Assembly (NCBI GenBank): GCA_910586925.1
Contig: CAJUKG010000006.1
Span: 85,428 to 149,427 of the forward strand
DNA length: 64,000 bases
Source of the DNA: an uncultured Christensenellaceae bacterium
GTDB lineage: Bacteria > Bacillota > Clostridia > Christensenellales > Pumilibacteraceae
Direction: 5' to 3'
Shown: positions 1 through 9,960 of the stretch, one piece after another
Numbering within the stretch: position 1 is the first letter of the stretch
Layout of the letters: every line of letters begins with the position of its first letter
The notes under the pieces: model-generated
Told to the model about the DNA's origin: nothing
Databases searched by the model: none
What the model saw: the letters and a program-made list of their open reading frames with translations, nothing else
Program-made: the position numbers and the translations under genes

Positions 1-231
1 CCACCCCCTCCGTACGGTCAAGTACGCCTTGCTTTCGTCCGAACGCAATAACAGCATTACGAGCGGCACGCATACCGCCGCGCGCGGCACGGTATCGGTC
101 ACGAGCCGTTCGACGCGCGAGTCGCCGTACCCGATTATCCCGGGTATGCCGAATACGATCGCCGCGACAACCGCAACTGCCGCCGCCACGCAAAGCGCGA
201 CGTCCGCCGCTTTTACTCTGCGATCACTCAT
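1..231 (-). CDS. N-terminal part of an unidentified membrane protein (cut by window edge)
   Basis: The first 77 residues of a protein begin here and continue past the window edge. The ATG at 231 overlaps the lgt stop by 8 bp, so it is the next gene of the lgt operon and probably translationally coupled. Residues 10-32 form one hydrophobic helix and residues 50-63 begin a second, so it is an integral membrane protein. I do not recognise the family. CPBP-type intramembrane proteases are one possibility, but no catalytic motif lies in the visible part. Confidence 0.6.
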   Translation of the reverse strand, partial: MSDRRVKAADVALCVAAAVAVVAAIVFGIPGIIGYGDSRVERLVTDTVPRAAVCVPLVMLLLRSDESKAYLTVRRGW

Positions 232-1120
232 CGCCTACCTGCTCCGCAGGAACGTTCTCGGCGTCCGCTTTCTCCTGTTCAACGGGTTCGGTAACGGCGT
301 CCGCGTCCGCCACGTCGATCGCTTCTCCGTCGTATTTTTCCGCGACGCGGGCATAAGCGGATTTCAGTATATACTTATACAGCACGATCAATGCCGCTCC
401 GAATATCGCGAGCAGTACGGCAGTGAGCTGCGACGGCGTGAGGAACGCCACGCCCGACGCGCCGCGATAGTCGTCGCGCACGTACTCGATCGCGAAGCGA
501 AACACGCCGTACGCCATGAGATATATACTCGCCGTGTAGTCGGCGAGCTTTTTCTTTTCTATCAACACTATCAAGACCGCGAACAGCGCGAACAGGAATA
601 ACGCTTCGAACAGCTGTGTGGGCACGCGGTTTTGCCATTCGCCGTTCACGAACATGGAAATGCCTATCCAGCTGTCGGTGGCTATTCCGTAACAGCACCC
701 CGCGAACAAACACCCTATCCGTCCGAATCCGTGCGCGAGCGCGACGCACGGCATAAACAGCGATACTATGCGGTGGAATTCGGTTACGTGACGCTTGTCC
801 TTGAACACAAAATGCCCGATCCCGAAATACGCCGCGACGAAAACGACTACCGCACCTATAAGTCCGCCGTAGAACGTCGCGCCTATTCCCCACTCGAATA
901 CTCCCGTTTCTATGTACGCATACCAAGACTGGAACAGTATCGCAAACACGTACCCTATGAATATCGCCCCGATCAGAACGAGTATCGCAAACCGAAAAAC
1001 CGCGAACGACATTCCGACGTGCTTATACAGCAGCCGCGCTACCGTCATTGCCGTAACTATGCCAATGACAACCACCAACCAGTACAGGTCGATGCCTAAT
1101 ATGTTTGCGTCGGGAAACAT
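224..1120 (-). CDS. lgt: Prolipoprotein diacylglyceryl transferase (Lgt)
   Basis: Lgt transfers a diacylglyceryl group from phosphatidylglycerol to the lipobox cysteine of prelipoproteins, in the cytoplasmic membrane. The 298-aa product has about seven hydrophobic segments and the family signature region HGFGRIGCLFAGCCYG near residues 130-145. This replaces the E. coli-like GRIGNFINGE form and is the cysteine-rich variant seen in anaerobes. The C-terminal 45 residues are an acidic hydrophilic tail. Its substrates are plausibly the lipoproteins encoded at 4397-5518 and 10122-11945. The promoter at 1127-1155 places the transcription start on the ATG itself, so the message is probably leaderless. 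The family call is good; activity of the variant motif is inferred. Confidence 0.85.
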   Translation of the reverse strand: MFPDANILGIDLYWLVVVIGIVTAMTVARLLYKHVGMSFAVFRFAILVLIGAIFIGYVFAILFQSWYAYIETGVFEWGIGATFYGGLIGAVVVFVAAYFGIGHFVFKDKRHVTEFHRIVSLFMPCVALAHGFGRIGCLFAGCCYGIATDSWIGISMFVNGEWQNRVPTQLFEALFLFALFAVLIVLIEKKKLADYTASIYLMAYGVFRFAIEYVRDDYRGASGVAFLTPSQLTAVLLAIFGAALIVLYKYILKSAYARVAEKYDGEAIDVADADAVTEPVEQEKADAENVPAEQVGDE

Positions 1121-1126
1121 ATTACT

Positions 1127-1155
1127 ATTATATCACGTAAGCACTCCGCTGTCAA
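1127..1155 (-). promoter_or_regulatory. Consensus sigma-A promoter of lgt, leaderless spacing
   Basis: TTGACA (1150-1155), a 17-bp spacer and TATAAT (1127-1132) form a perfect consensus promoter. Only 6 nt separate the -10 box from the lgt ATG at 1120, so transcription should start at or beside the A of the ATG. There is no room for a Shine-Dalgarno sequence. Confidence 0.8.
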
Positions 1156-1226
1156 TAGCTGTCGAAGTTTGCGCGATAATTTAATTGACCGTAGGTAATT
1201 ATGATACATTAAAATATCGCACATAT

Positions 1227-1260
1227 AAAGCGCGCGAATTTATCCGAACTCACGCGCTTT
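1227..1260 (-). terminator. Probable terminator of the GH3/lipoprotein operon
   Basis: Perfect 8-bp arms (AAAGCGCG / CGCGCTTT) enclose an 18-nt loop downstream of the GH3 gene. On the minus strand only a short T-stretch (TTTATAT) follows, so it is a weak or imperfect terminator. It separates the GH3 operon from the lgt promoter. Confidence 0.5.
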
Positions 1261-1370
1261 ATGTTTGCTTTACCTATATCACACAGCTTTTTCAATATCG
1301 GCCTGCCGTATATTTACGAGTTTTATCCGTTACGAATAATGTTCCGACAGAGAGAAAAGCAACGCGATAC

Positions 1371-4300
1371 TTACCGATCGTCGGTCGCCGCTTCGTCTGC
1401 ATCTGACCGTTTTTCGGCTTCGGACTCATCGGAGCTTGACGCTGCAGACAGCTTTTTGGGGCGATATACTCCGAGAAGCGCGAACACTCCCCAGACCGCA
1501 AGAGCCGCGCACGTCGCTACGTCTGCGACGATAACGATTATTCGCCAAACGGGCATGCCGTATTTATAGCCGACGTTATTCATGGCATTGCTGTTGCCGA
1601 CGGTGTAAAGAATATTTTTTGCCGCCATGCGCAGCACCGTGACGTCGCCCGCATTGTTCGCATCGTATTTGGACCACATTCTGTTCTTTGCGGAACAAAG
1701 ATTGAGATCCCCGCCCGCGTATGCCATTTGTTTGGCACTCATGTAATCGTTGCCTTCGTTGTAATCGCAGATCACGGTGCCCTTAAAGCCCCATTCGTTG
1801 CGGAGTATTTCCGTTATCAGCCTGTAGTCGCCGCCGGTCCAACGCGTGCCTATCCTATTAAACGAAGACATTACGGCGCGCGTACCGCCCTTTTTGACAG
1901 CTATTTCAAAAGGTTTGAGGTATATTTCGCGCATTGCCTGTTCGGTAACCCAAGAACAGCTGCCGTTGCGATGCGTTTCCTGCTCGTTGAGTGCGAAGTG
2001 TTTCATGTAACAATACACGCCCTTCGACTGACAGCCCGTTATCTCCGCCGCCGCCATCATGCCCGTAAGAAAAGGGTCTTCCGAGAAATACTCGAAATTA
2101 CGTCCGCCGAACGGACTTCTGTGTATGTTCGCGCCGGGCGCGTACCATCCGGAATACGTTCTGCCGTCGGTATTGACCGCGCCCCACAGTCCTTCCTCGC
2201 CGACACACTCGCCCATCTTTCGGATAAGCTCGGTATTCCAAGTTGCCGACATAACCACTTGCGACGTGTATGCGTTGTTCCCGCTCCAAGTCTTATCGGT
2301 TATGGAAATGAAGTTACACCAACCGACCGGGCCGTCCGACTCGAGCGTTTGAGGTTTGTTTATGCTCTCTATATAGTTCGTCTTGAACGCGCCGTTATTG
2401 AACATTTCCGCCATTTCGTCCACTGTCAACGCGTTCAGCACGTCGTCCCAACGTTCGTCTTTATATTCGACGTAATACGTTTCGGTCGATTCGTCGTATT
2501 TAAGCAAATCTTTGAGCTTATACTTTACTTCCGCGCCTTGGGTATGCATTGTATAGTCGGACACTTCGGGGTTGTTGTGCGCCGTGCTTTTGATTTGATT
2601 TATAAACGCGGACGTCACTTCCCTGTCGCTTTCTTTCGGAGCATCCGGGAAAGTCCCTTCAAAATCAGCGCGCGATAAAAGACTGTCCTTTATCATCGTA
2701 TCAGAATCGAATGCGGGGTCGCTTTGATCGGTATACCTATTCTCAACGGTGTTTTCCGTCACCGGATCTACGGCATAAGTTATGTCGGACTCTACCGTAA
2801 ACGGTATTTCGTATTTCGGAGTATGCGAATCCGAGTTTACAAGAAGGGCATAATCGTTGCCCGCTTCTATTACATAACCCGTAAAACCGCTTTTGCCGCG
2901 ATAATCGTACGACGCGAAATCATACGGATCTATTTCGATCGTCAACGTGTCGGAATTGGGTTTATCGGTACCGTTCGCCTCGTTCGCGGGATAAAGCAGC
3001 TTCGTTTTGGCAAAACCGACAAGCACTTCATACGGCTTTTCCAAACCGTTTTCGTCGTAATGCAGTTTGGCATATATCTGAACGACATCCTTGCCGCTGT
3101 ATTTGCCGGTATTGGTCACCTTTACGGTAACGGAATACTTGCCGTCACCGCTTATCGCCTTGCCGTCTATCGAACTGCCGTCGGTCAATTCCCAATCGAA
3201 AGAGGTATACGACAACCCGTACCCGAACGGATAATCGACGTTTTCTTCATACCAATCGGCATTGGGTTCCGTCTTGTTCTTTTCTTCGCAGTCACGCGTT
3301 TCGTAATAGCGATAACCCACATAAACGCTTTCTTCGTAATTGGCAAAGTAGTACAGCTGATTTTTTCCGTTGACCGAATATCTGTCGCCGTTGACGACTC
3401 CGCGATCGGAAAAATTACGGTACGTCGGGTCTTTGGTAAAATCTTTCGCCCAGGTATCCGTTGTATGTCCCGACGGCGTTACTGCACCCGTAAGCACTTT
3501 TGCAACGGCGTGCGCCCCCGAAGACCCGGGACCGCCTATCCACAAACAAGCGTCCACGCCGTAGGTATCGAGAAAATCCGTTTCCATTATGTTGAGCGTA
3601 TTGAGCAACGCTATAACCCGCGTGAATCCCGCTTTGCTCACCATATCCAACATGTCGCGCTCGTCGTCGTCAAGCGCAAGATAATGTTTTGCGCCGTTTG
3701 CCGACGTGAGAGGAAGATCGAAACCCTCGCCGCCGACACGCGAAATGACGATTATCGCCGCATCCCTGTAATCGCTTGCAAACGATGCGACGACGTCCGC
3801 GGTATACTTGTTTTTTGGCGTTTCGCCCGTTGCGATCGACACCGTATTTCCGCTGTCGAGATCGTCCGAATTGGCATCTCTGCCGTTTCCCGACCGCGCA
3901 TTATCGTCATAAAAATCTTTGAGGACGGGGTTGTATTCGATTCCGGCTGCCGTCAGTGCCGTATACAGATCGGTCTTGGCATAAGTCGTGTCGCCGCCGC
4001 CGGACCCCGAACCGCCGTAAACGAGATTAACGGAATTTTTGCCGAACACCGACACCCTTTTGGAATTGCCCAACGGCAATGCTTTTTCCGTCGCGGAAAT
4101 ATTCGCATTTTCGAGCAAGATTATTCCCTCGGATTCTATCTCCTCCGTAACTGCTGCGGCGGCGGCATTTGCCGCATCTTTGCTTGTCGTCACGGGCGTC
4201 CAATACTGTTCGCCCGCGCCGGACTTTACCGCCTTATCTCCGCCCAACGCGATGCTTATGATATTGCTGTAATACTCTATAACTATGTTGGCGACGATGA

Positions 4301-4385
4301 GTACGACAACAAGCACCGCCGTAACTATGAACCAGGCAAGCGAGTTTTTATGCTTGAAAATTTCTTTGAAAGATTTTCCCGACAT
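1371..4385 (-). CDS. Membrane-anchored, domain-swapped glycoside hydrolase family 3 protein
   Basis: GH3 enzymes (typically beta-glucosidases or beta-xylosidases) release sugars from the non-reducing end by a retaining mechanism. The start at 4385 is chosen because GGAG lies 6 nt upstream, right after the stop of the upstream gene; an in-frame ATG at 4445 lies inside that gene. Of 1004 residues, about 14-42 form a TM anchor. The GH3 alpha/beta sandwich domain follows (SEGIILLEN near 70), then a fibronectin-III-like domain, and last the TIM barrel, which holds KHFALNEQETHR and the nucleophile motif VICDY (Asp about 874). This is the reverse of the usual GH3 order, as known for Butyrivibrio BglA. 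A second TM helix near the C-terminus is followed by an acidic tail. Substrate is unknown. Confidence 0.88.
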   Translation of the reverse strand: MSGKSFKEIFKHKNSLAWFIVTAVLVVVLIVANIVIEYYSNIISIALGGDKAVKSGAGEQYWTPVTTSKDAANAAAAAVTEEIESEGIILLENANISATEKALPLGNSKRVSVFGKNSVNLVYGGSGSGGGDTTYAKTDLYTALTAAGIEYNPVLKDFYDDNARSGNGRDANSDDLDSGNTVSIATGETPKNKYTADVVASFASDYRDAAIIVISRVGGEGFDLPLTSANGAKHYLALDDDERDMLDMVSKAGFTRVIALLNTLNIMETDFLDTYGVDACLWIGGPGSSGAHAVAKVLTGAVTPSGHTTDTWAKDFTKDPTYRNFSDRGVVNGDRYSVNGKNQLYYFANYEESVYVGYRYYETRDCEEKNKTEPNADWYEENVDYPFGYGLSYTSFDWELTDGSSIDGKAISGDGKYSVTVKVTNTGKYSGKDVVQIYAKLHYDENGLEKPYEVLVGFAKTKLLYPANEANGTDKPNSDTLTIEIDPYDFASYDYRGKSGFTGYVIEAGNDYALLVNSDSHTPKYEIPFTVESDITYAVDPVTENTVENRYTDQSDPAFDSDTMIKDSLLSRADFEGTFPDAPKESDREVTSAFINQIKSTAHNNPEVSDYTMHTQGAEVKYKLKDLLKYDESTETYYVEYKDERWDDVLNALTVDEMAEMFNNGAFKTNYIESINKPQTLESDGPVGWCNFISITDKTWSGNNAYTSQVVMSATWNTELIRKMGECVGEEGLWGAVNTDGRTYSGWYAPGANIHRSPFGGRNFEYFSEDPFLTGMMAAAEITGCQSKGVYCYMKHFALNEQETHRNGSCSWVTEQAMREIYLKPFEIAVKKGGTRAVMSSFNRIGTRWTGGDYRLITEILRNEWGFKGTVICDYNEGNDYMSAKQMAYAGGDLNLCSAKNRMWSKYDANNAGDVTVLRMAAKNILYTVGNSNAMNNVGYKYGMPVWRIIVIVADVATCAALAVWGVFALLGVYRPKKLSAASSSDESEAEKRSDADEAATDDR

Positions 4386-4396
4386 ATCGTCGCTCC

Positions 4397-5518
4397 TTAA
4401 TCCTCGTTGCCGTAATTGCCGACGATCGGATAACCCTCCGCCCAAGTGAGAGCGGTCTTCGGCGCGGACAATTTCAAACAGTCCACCATGGGCGCGGATG
4501 CGTGCATGGTTCCGCCTTTGCCCGTATCGTTATTGTTGACGCGCAATATTACGGTATTGTCGCCTTCGACAAGATTTACTTCGTTCGATATTACATAATC
4601 GGCAAACGCAAGACAATCTTCGCTTTTCACTCCGCCCAATTCGGAATTTTTGCTTCCCGCGAGCGAAACGCTTTCCTTCCACGTAACGGTTTTGCCGTTA
4701 ACGAGCACGAGCCAATTCGCGCCGTCGAGTACAATATCGCCGAACTCGGCGGAAAGCCTGAGTCTGAGCGTAGCACCCGTCACCGCCGCCGTGCTGTGAA
4801 TTTTGAATACAAGATCGGTGTTATGCGCGTTATCGTTTTTTTGATAAAGGCCGGTTACGAAATAGCCGTTCGACGCCTTCAAAAATTTCGCGCCCATATC
4901 TTCGCCGTATATGCCGCCCGTACCGACAATGGCGTTGGAATATCCCGCACCGATAAACTCCGAAAAGTCCACGTCTTCCGCTTCGAACGTTTCTATCTTG
5001 CCCCACAGCGCGTACAGCGTGGCGTCTGCCGAAAATTTGGCAGACGCGCCGAATTTGGCGGTGCAAGCCTCGTCGGTATACCAACCGTAAAAATCGTAAC
5101 CGTTATAGGTCGGCGTGCCCAGCCCGGTAAGTCTGCCTTGATCCTTTACTTTACGCACACCGTCGGCAGTGCCGTTGTTGTACTTTAGCGTTACCGTCCA
5201 AGCAGAACCTTCTATCCAGCCCGCCGTGAGCGTTACGTCCGACGTTACGGGCAGGGTGAAATCGTACTGTTCCTCGCCGACCAACCAACAATCGAAAGTA
5301 TAACCCTCTCTCGTCGGAGCTTCGGGTTCGGCTACGGTTTCGCCGTTATTGACCGAAACCACGCTGTCTGCAACCCCGTCGTATCCGTAATCGAACGTAA
5401 CTCTGCACTGTGCGACGTCGTCGCCGCCGTCGCCGCAAGCGACAAGCGCGGGCACGCCGCAAACGGCTATCGTTGCGCAGGCAATGATGCCGATCGCCTT
5501 TTTGAAAAACTTTTTCAT
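4397..5518 (-). CDS. Lipoprotein with InlB B-repeats and a carbohydrate-binding-like C-terminus
   Basis: A 373-aa exported lipoprotein. The N-terminus is a lipoprotein signal with lipobox LVAC, so Cys28 would be lipidated by Lgt. Two InlB B (Listeria-Bacteroides) repeats follow, at about residues 36-100 and 105-172, each ending in the typical GYTFDCW / GYDFYGW and LTAGW / LYALW patterns. The rest (about 175-373) begins IETFEAEDVDF and resembles CBM6/35-type beta-sandwiches, which bind carbohydrate. It lies between two GH3 genes with 11 bp to the downstream one, so it probably presents or captures the glycan those enzymes trim. The CBM assignment is from pattern only. Confidence 0.75.
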   Translation of the reverse strand: MKKFFKKAIGIIACATIAVCGVPALVACGDGGDDVAQCRVTFDYGYDGVADSVVSVNNGETVAEPEAPTREGYTFDCWLVGEEQYDFTLPVTSDVTLTAGWIEGSAWTVTLKYNNGTADGVRKVKDQGRLTGLGTPTYNGYDFYGWYTDEACTAKFGASAKFSADATLYALWGKIETFEAEDVDFSEFIGAGYSNAIVGTGGIYGEDMGAKFLKASNGYFVTGLYQKNDNAHNTDLVFKIHSTAAVTGATLRLRLSAEFGDIVLDGANWLVLVNGKTVTWKESVSLAGSKNSELGGVKSEDCLAFADYVISNEVNLVEGDNTVILRVNNNDTGKGGTMHASAPMVDCLKLSAPKTALTWAEGYPIVGNYGNED

Positions 5519-5547
5519 AATAAATCTCCTTCTTATAAAAGCGTCCG

Positions 5548-5581
5548 GCTCTCATATCGACAAACCTGCCGATATGAGAGC
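5548..5581 (-). other. Perfect intergenic hairpin between GH3 and lipoprotein genes
   Basis: Twelve-base-pair perfect arms (GCTCTCATATCG at 5548-5559 and its complement at 5570-5581) enclose a 10-nt loop just after the GH3 stop. No T-run follows directly on the minus strand. It may stabilise the 3' end of the upstream message or act as a partial terminator that sets the enzyme-to-lipoprotein ratio. Confidence 0.6.
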
Positions 5582-5622
5582 TTGAACGCCTTGATCGTTA
5601 TTTGGATATACGACAATCGCAA

Positions 5623-8600
5623 TTATTCGGACTTTTCTTTCTTTTTGCCTATAAACGTAACGGCGGTAAGTGCGCCTATGCCGCAAACCCCGAGTACGGA
5701 AAGCACGAGTGCCGCAACGGCAAGCCCGTTGTCTTCGTTCGTTTCGGGAACGACCGCTTCGTTCGCGCCGATATTGCCGATTGTTTTGCTGCTGCCGTCG
5801 GAATAATACTCTACGAGTTTGCCGTCCACGATGGCAGTGCCCGTAACATATTTATCCGTGCTTGCCGCATCGGAAAATTCGAGCGTGACGGTATCGGTAT
5901 ATGTGTCGTAGGTATACTCGTCCGCCCCCGCGATCTTGACCGATACGCTGACGTCGTACTTGCCCGCCTCGGTCGGCGCGCCGAATATAAGACCTGTTTC
6001 GCTGTCGAACTCCATACCTTCGGGCAAACCCGTAACGGTGTACGACGCCGAGCCGGTTATACCGTTCGCGAGAGATATTTGAGATTCAAAGTCCTCGTCG
6101 CCCGCCGTGCCTTTGACCGCACTGTACGATATGGGTTTGGAAATGACCACCGTAAATTCTTTGGAACAGGAAACGTACTTGTCTGCATAAATGCGCACCT
6201 TGAATTTGAACGTCCCCGCTTCCGAAGTGGTACCCGACAGTCTGCCGTCCGAAGTTATGATCAATCCTTCCGGCAAAACACTTCCCGACGCGAGTGCGTA
6301 AGTAACGTCGTCGGTTCCGATTTTGTCTTTGTCCGCGGAAAGATCTATGTCTATGCCGCCTATGGCTTTTGCGATAGTCGTGGTAGTCCAACCCTCGGTA
6401 ATGGTGACTCCGACATAAGAATTGCTGTTGGCAAAAGCCTTGAGGTCGTCCTTGCCCGCAAAAGAGGCGAGCACTAGTCCGTTCTGCATAGCGTTGCTGT
6501 TGGCAACGGTGTACATTACGCGAGCCGCGGTTATGCGCGAGTTGTAATATTCCGTTTTGGCTATCTGCTTATCGGTATTGTCGCCCTCCACTACGGGAAG
6601 ATTATCCGCGGCACTCCACTCTTTGTGGTCGCTCGATTTGGCTCCGCCGAAGTTCATGAGCGGCGTATCGCAGCCCGCGCGCAAACATGCCTCGCCGCTT
6701 GCGCCCGCGCCGGCGTCCGTGCACATCTCGCCGTGGAATCCCCATTCTCCGCGAGTGAGCTTGTAAAGAAGATTATAGTTGTTGTCTTGCGAAATGCCGC
6801 CCATACGCATAAACGCCGTCATTATGCCGTGAGCATTGCCCTGCTTAATAGTGATTTCGTATGTCTTGCCGTAAAGTTCGCGCAACGATTGCTCGGTAAG
6901 CCATACCGCACAACCGTCGGCATCGTTGCGGTACGTGTCTTGCTCGTTGAGAATATAGTGCTTGATATAGACGACCATACCCATCTCTTCCGCCGCACCG
7001 TACATAGCCGCGGCGATCAAGCCGCCTTGCACGCCGTCCGCCGACAGATACTCGAAGTTGCGACCTTGGAAGGGCGAGCGTTTAAGATTCATGCCCGAAC
7101 CCCACAGCCCCGTGACGTTCATCCACAGCGATTCTTCGCCGAGGATAGTGCCGCGTTTTGCCGCTATCTCTTTGCCCCAAGTAGTGGCTACGTTCGTTTC
7201 GGACGCGGGGAATATACCCACCGAACCTTCCGCCGCCGTATCCTTGCCCTTTGCCTGCAGCTGATTCGCACCGTCGTTGGAACGAGCGTTCTTCACTCCC
7301 AACTCGGCAAGATTTTCGGGGGCTTTGCCCGTAGTCGCCGCTCGCGCCGAATTTTTCGCCTTCGCCGTCATCGGCGCGGGACCGTCGCCGCCCGGTATGC
7401 CGGGCATGCCGCCCGGGAAAGCACTGCCTGCCGACACGGAGCCGTCGGGTTCCAGACTGTAAGCTATGCTCGAGTTGTCGGTATTGTGAATGGTGGTAAT
7501 CTGCTCCCAGCTGAGCTGGTTAAGGAACTCGTCGTACTTCCGCGCAGCCTCGTTCGCCGCCGTGACGGTGCCGTTCTCGTTCTTCCAAACAGGATACCCA
7601 ATGCCAGAAAGAGAAGAAAGCATTATTTTGTTTTGCGGGTCGTAGTCGGATTGAGTCCAAGTTTCGGGGAGCGTTGTCGCGATATATTCTTGATTCTTAT
7701 AGAGATCTTCAAGGTCGTCGACAGCGGTATAGCCCTCGAACGCTTTAATGCGCGTCACCCAATCGTCGCCGTATTTATTCGTGTCTTTGGCAGGCGCATC
7801 GGGAAGCGCAAGCCCGCTCTCCGCACTGCGCGAAACGTACTTTATGACATTTTCGTCGCCGCGGGTATTGTACAGCCAATCGGAGCTTGCTTTATCCGTT
7901 TCGGAGAAGATCGGTTCGGCGTTCGCATTCTCGTTGCCGTCCGCGTCTTTACCGTTATAATTGTGAGCGAGATCGCGACCGTCATATACGATTCCCGTGT
8001 AGTCTTGATCGACGCCGTTGCCGCTTACCCAAGCGGAAGTGTATCCCGCTTCGGCACCGTTCACCTTTGCGGTGAATTGCAAATCGACATTCGTACTGCT
8101 TTTCTTTATATTATGAGAGTCTGTGCGCAGCGAAATTTTATAATCGCCCTTTTCGAGTTCGTAACCGGCAAAACCGTTCTTATTGGCGTCAATATCGTCA
8201 AACGACGCCATATCTTTTACGTCGAACTCGATAGCAAGCATTTGCGATTCGCCCGGTTGCAATATGTCCGTTTTCTCGAACTGAACGAGATTTGCGGCGG
8301 CTTTTTCGATAGTGCCGTTATAGTCGGGGTCGTAATAGACCTGCACCACATCTCTGCCCGCGTACTTGCCCGTATTTTTCACAGTGACGTTTATCGTAAC
8401 TTTGCCGTTCGCCGTAAGCGCGAGATCGTCGAGCGCGGACTTGTTGTCTATGCTCCAATCGAATGTGGTATAAGACAGACCGTACCCGAACGGATAAACG
8501 ACGCCGTTATAGCGGTTGTAATACGTATCGTTTACATCATACGTCGCGCCGTCGTTGTTCGGCATGTAAGGATTTGCTCCGTCTCGCGCGGTAAACGTTT

Positions 8601-9882
8601 CGCCCGTCGCGGCGACAAACCCCGTCGCGGGCGCGCCGTTCGATTCGGCGGCTTTATAATATTCGTTCGCGACGTTGTCCGCCGACTGTGTTTCGTACCA
8701 ACGATAGCTTGTGTATATGCCTTCCTCGTATGCCACGCTGTATACGGACGATTTTCCGCCCGCGCCGCCGCCGACGCCGGACCCGACGGTGAACGTTACG
8801 ACGTTGCCGTCCTTATCGTAAATAACGGAATCGACGCCCATCTTATGCTCGGCGTTGGTCTGCGCTTGATCGCCGAAGTTATACCAGGTGGGATCTTGAT
8901 CGTATCTCGACGCGAACACCTCTACCGTGCGCCCCGACGGACTCACCTCGCCGTTAAGGACTTTACCCACCGCCTCGAAGCCGTTTACGCCGGGCTGACC
9001 GACCCAAAGCACACCGCCCACGGCATCGTTGTCTTCGAGTTCGCCAAGCTCCATGGCGATCGGCGAGTTGACCAAAACGACGACGTTCTTAAATCCCGCC
9101 GCTGTTACATAGTCCATAAGAGCCTGCTCGTCTTTATTGAGTCTGAGCGTATGTATCGTTCTGTTGGCGGTATTGCCCGCTTTGTTGCTCTCTTTAACGG
9201 TTTCGGCGTCCGCGCTCCAATCCCCTCTGCCGTTGCCTTCGCCTGCCGAATTGGATTGATTGGTCCCGTCGTAATAACGAGTCATGGAGTAGTCCAATCC
9301 CTCGCCGCCCGTTCTCGTGATTACCACGACGGCAGCGTCGTCATAAGTGGAATACGACGTCTTGAATTTATCGAACGTGGATTGCACCTGCGCGGCGGGC
9401 ACATTGGCTCCGTCGCCTACCGTACTGTGATTCGTCGTATTGCCAAGCCCTTCGTATACCGGAATGGTCGCGGGGTTGATATTGAATCCCGCATGCTTCA
9501 ATCCGTCGATCAGCGTTACTTGTTCGGTATAAGCGTTGATCGAACGCGTGCCCGAACCGTTGGAGCCGTACGTGGGATTTACCGAACCGGTGCCGAACAG
9601 AGTGACGTTCATATCGGTATTCTTGAGCGGAAGGGTGTTCTTTCTGTTCTTGAGCATGACAATGCTCTCTTCCATGAGTTCTTCGTTCACGACCGAAGCG
9701 GCGTTCTCGACGTCCTGCCAAGAAGAATACGCAGAGTAATACTTATTCACTCCGCTCGCATCTTCCGCATATACCGCATTTGCCGCAATCGGGATCATTG
9801 TCGTCGCACAAAGCACCGCCCCGAGAGCTACCGCGCCCATCTTGACCGCTTTGGTTTTGCCGAACCGTTTTGTCCTTATCAT
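5623..9882 (-). CDS. Large secreted, domain-swapped GH3 protein with Ig-like domains and C-terminal anchor
   Basis: This 1419-aa exported enzyme is a paralogue of the GH3 at 1371-4385. An AGGAGGT ribosome site sits 7 nt before the ATG. Residues 1-40 are a signal peptide ending ANAVYAE. The GH3 sandwich domain comes first (MEESIVMLKN near 70), then a fibronectin-III-like domain around 470-590, then a long insert and the TIM barrel with IKHYILNEQDTYR and the nucleophile motif EMCTDAG (Asp about 1056). Two putative Ig (He_PIG-like) domains follow, each with a LPEG(L/M)xxxSxxGxxxG pattern. A C-terminal TM helix plus KKKEKSE tail anchors it. It has its own promoter at 9961-9989 and starts the three-gene cluster. 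Substrate is unknown. Confidence 0.88.
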   Translation of the reverse strand: MIRTKRFGKTKAVKMGAVALGAVLCATTMIPIAANAVYAEDASGVNKYYSAYSSWQDVENAASVVNEELMEESIVMLKNRKNTLPLKNTDMNVTLFGTGSVNPTYGSNGSGTRSINAYTEQVTLIDGLKHAGFNINPATIPVYEGLGNTTNHSTVGDGANVPAAQVQSTFDKFKTSYSTYDDAAVVVITRTGGEGLDYSMTRYYDGTNQSNSAGEGNGRGDWSADAETVKESNKAGNTANRTIHTLRLNKDEQALMDYVTAAGFKNVVVLVNSPIAMELGELEDNDAVGGVLWVGQPGVNGFEAVGKVLNGEVSPSGRTVEVFASRYDQDPTWYNFGDQAQTNAEHKMGVDSVIYDKDGNVVTFTVGSGVGGGAGGKSSVYSVAYEEGIYTSYRWYETQSADNVANEYYKAAESNGAPATGFVAATGETFTARDGANPYMPNNDGATYDVNDTYYNRYNGVVYPFGYGLSYTTFDWSIDNKSALDDLALTANGKVTINVTVKNTGKYAGRDVVQVYYDPDYNGTIEKAAANLVQFEKTDILQPGESQMLAIEFDVKDMASFDDIDANKNGFAGYELEKGDYKISLRTDSHNIKKSSTNVDLQFTAKVNGAEAGYTSAWVSGNGVDQDYTGIVYDGRDLAHNYNGKDADGNENANAEPIFSETDKASSDWLYNTRGDENVIKYVSRSAESGLALPDAPAKDTNKYGDDWVTRIKAFEGYTAVDDLEDLYKNQEYIATTLPETWTQSDYDPQNKIMLSSLSGIGYPVWKNENGTVTAANEAARKYDEFLNQLSWEQITTIHNTDNSSIAYSLEPDGSVSAGSAFPGGMPGIPGGDGPAPMTAKAKNSARAATTGKAPENLAELGVKNARSNDGANQLQAKGKDTAAEGSVGIFPASETNVATTWGKEIAAKRGTILGEESLWMNVTGLWGSGMNLKRSPFQGRNFEYLSADGVQGGLIAAAMYGAAEEMGMVVYIKHYILNEQDTYRNDADGCAVWLTEQSLRELYGKTYEITIKQGNAHGIMTAFMRMGGISQDNNYNLLYKLTRGEWGFHGEMCTDAGAGASGEACLRAGCDTPLMNFGGAKSSDHKEWSAADNLPVVEGDNTDKQIAKTEYYNSRITAARVMYTVANSNAMQNGLVLASFAGKDDLKAFANSNSYVGVTITEGWTTTTIAKAIGGIDIDLSADKDKIGTDDVTYALASGSVLPEGLIITSDGRLSGTTSEAGTFKFKVRIYADKYVSCSKEFTVVISKPISYSAVKGTAGDEDFESQISLANGITGSASYTVTGLPEGMEFDSETGLIFGAPTEAGKYDVSVSVKIAGADEYTYDTYTDTVTLEFSDAASTDKYVTGTAIVDGKLVEYYSDGSSKTIGNIGANEAVVPETNEDNGLAVAALVLSVLGVCGIGALTAVTFIGKKKEKSE

Positions 9883-9960
9883 TTACCTACCTCCTATTTT
9901 TAATGCATCTGTACAAAACGGATCAACCGTGACGCACATACGCATTTCGAGATTGGTTCC

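Noticed and set aside
6625..9903. 1092-codon open frame on the plus strand
   Set aside because: It is antisense to the GH3 gene, has no ribosome site, and its translation is Arg/His/Val-rich with no domain. The third-position composition of the real gene explains it.
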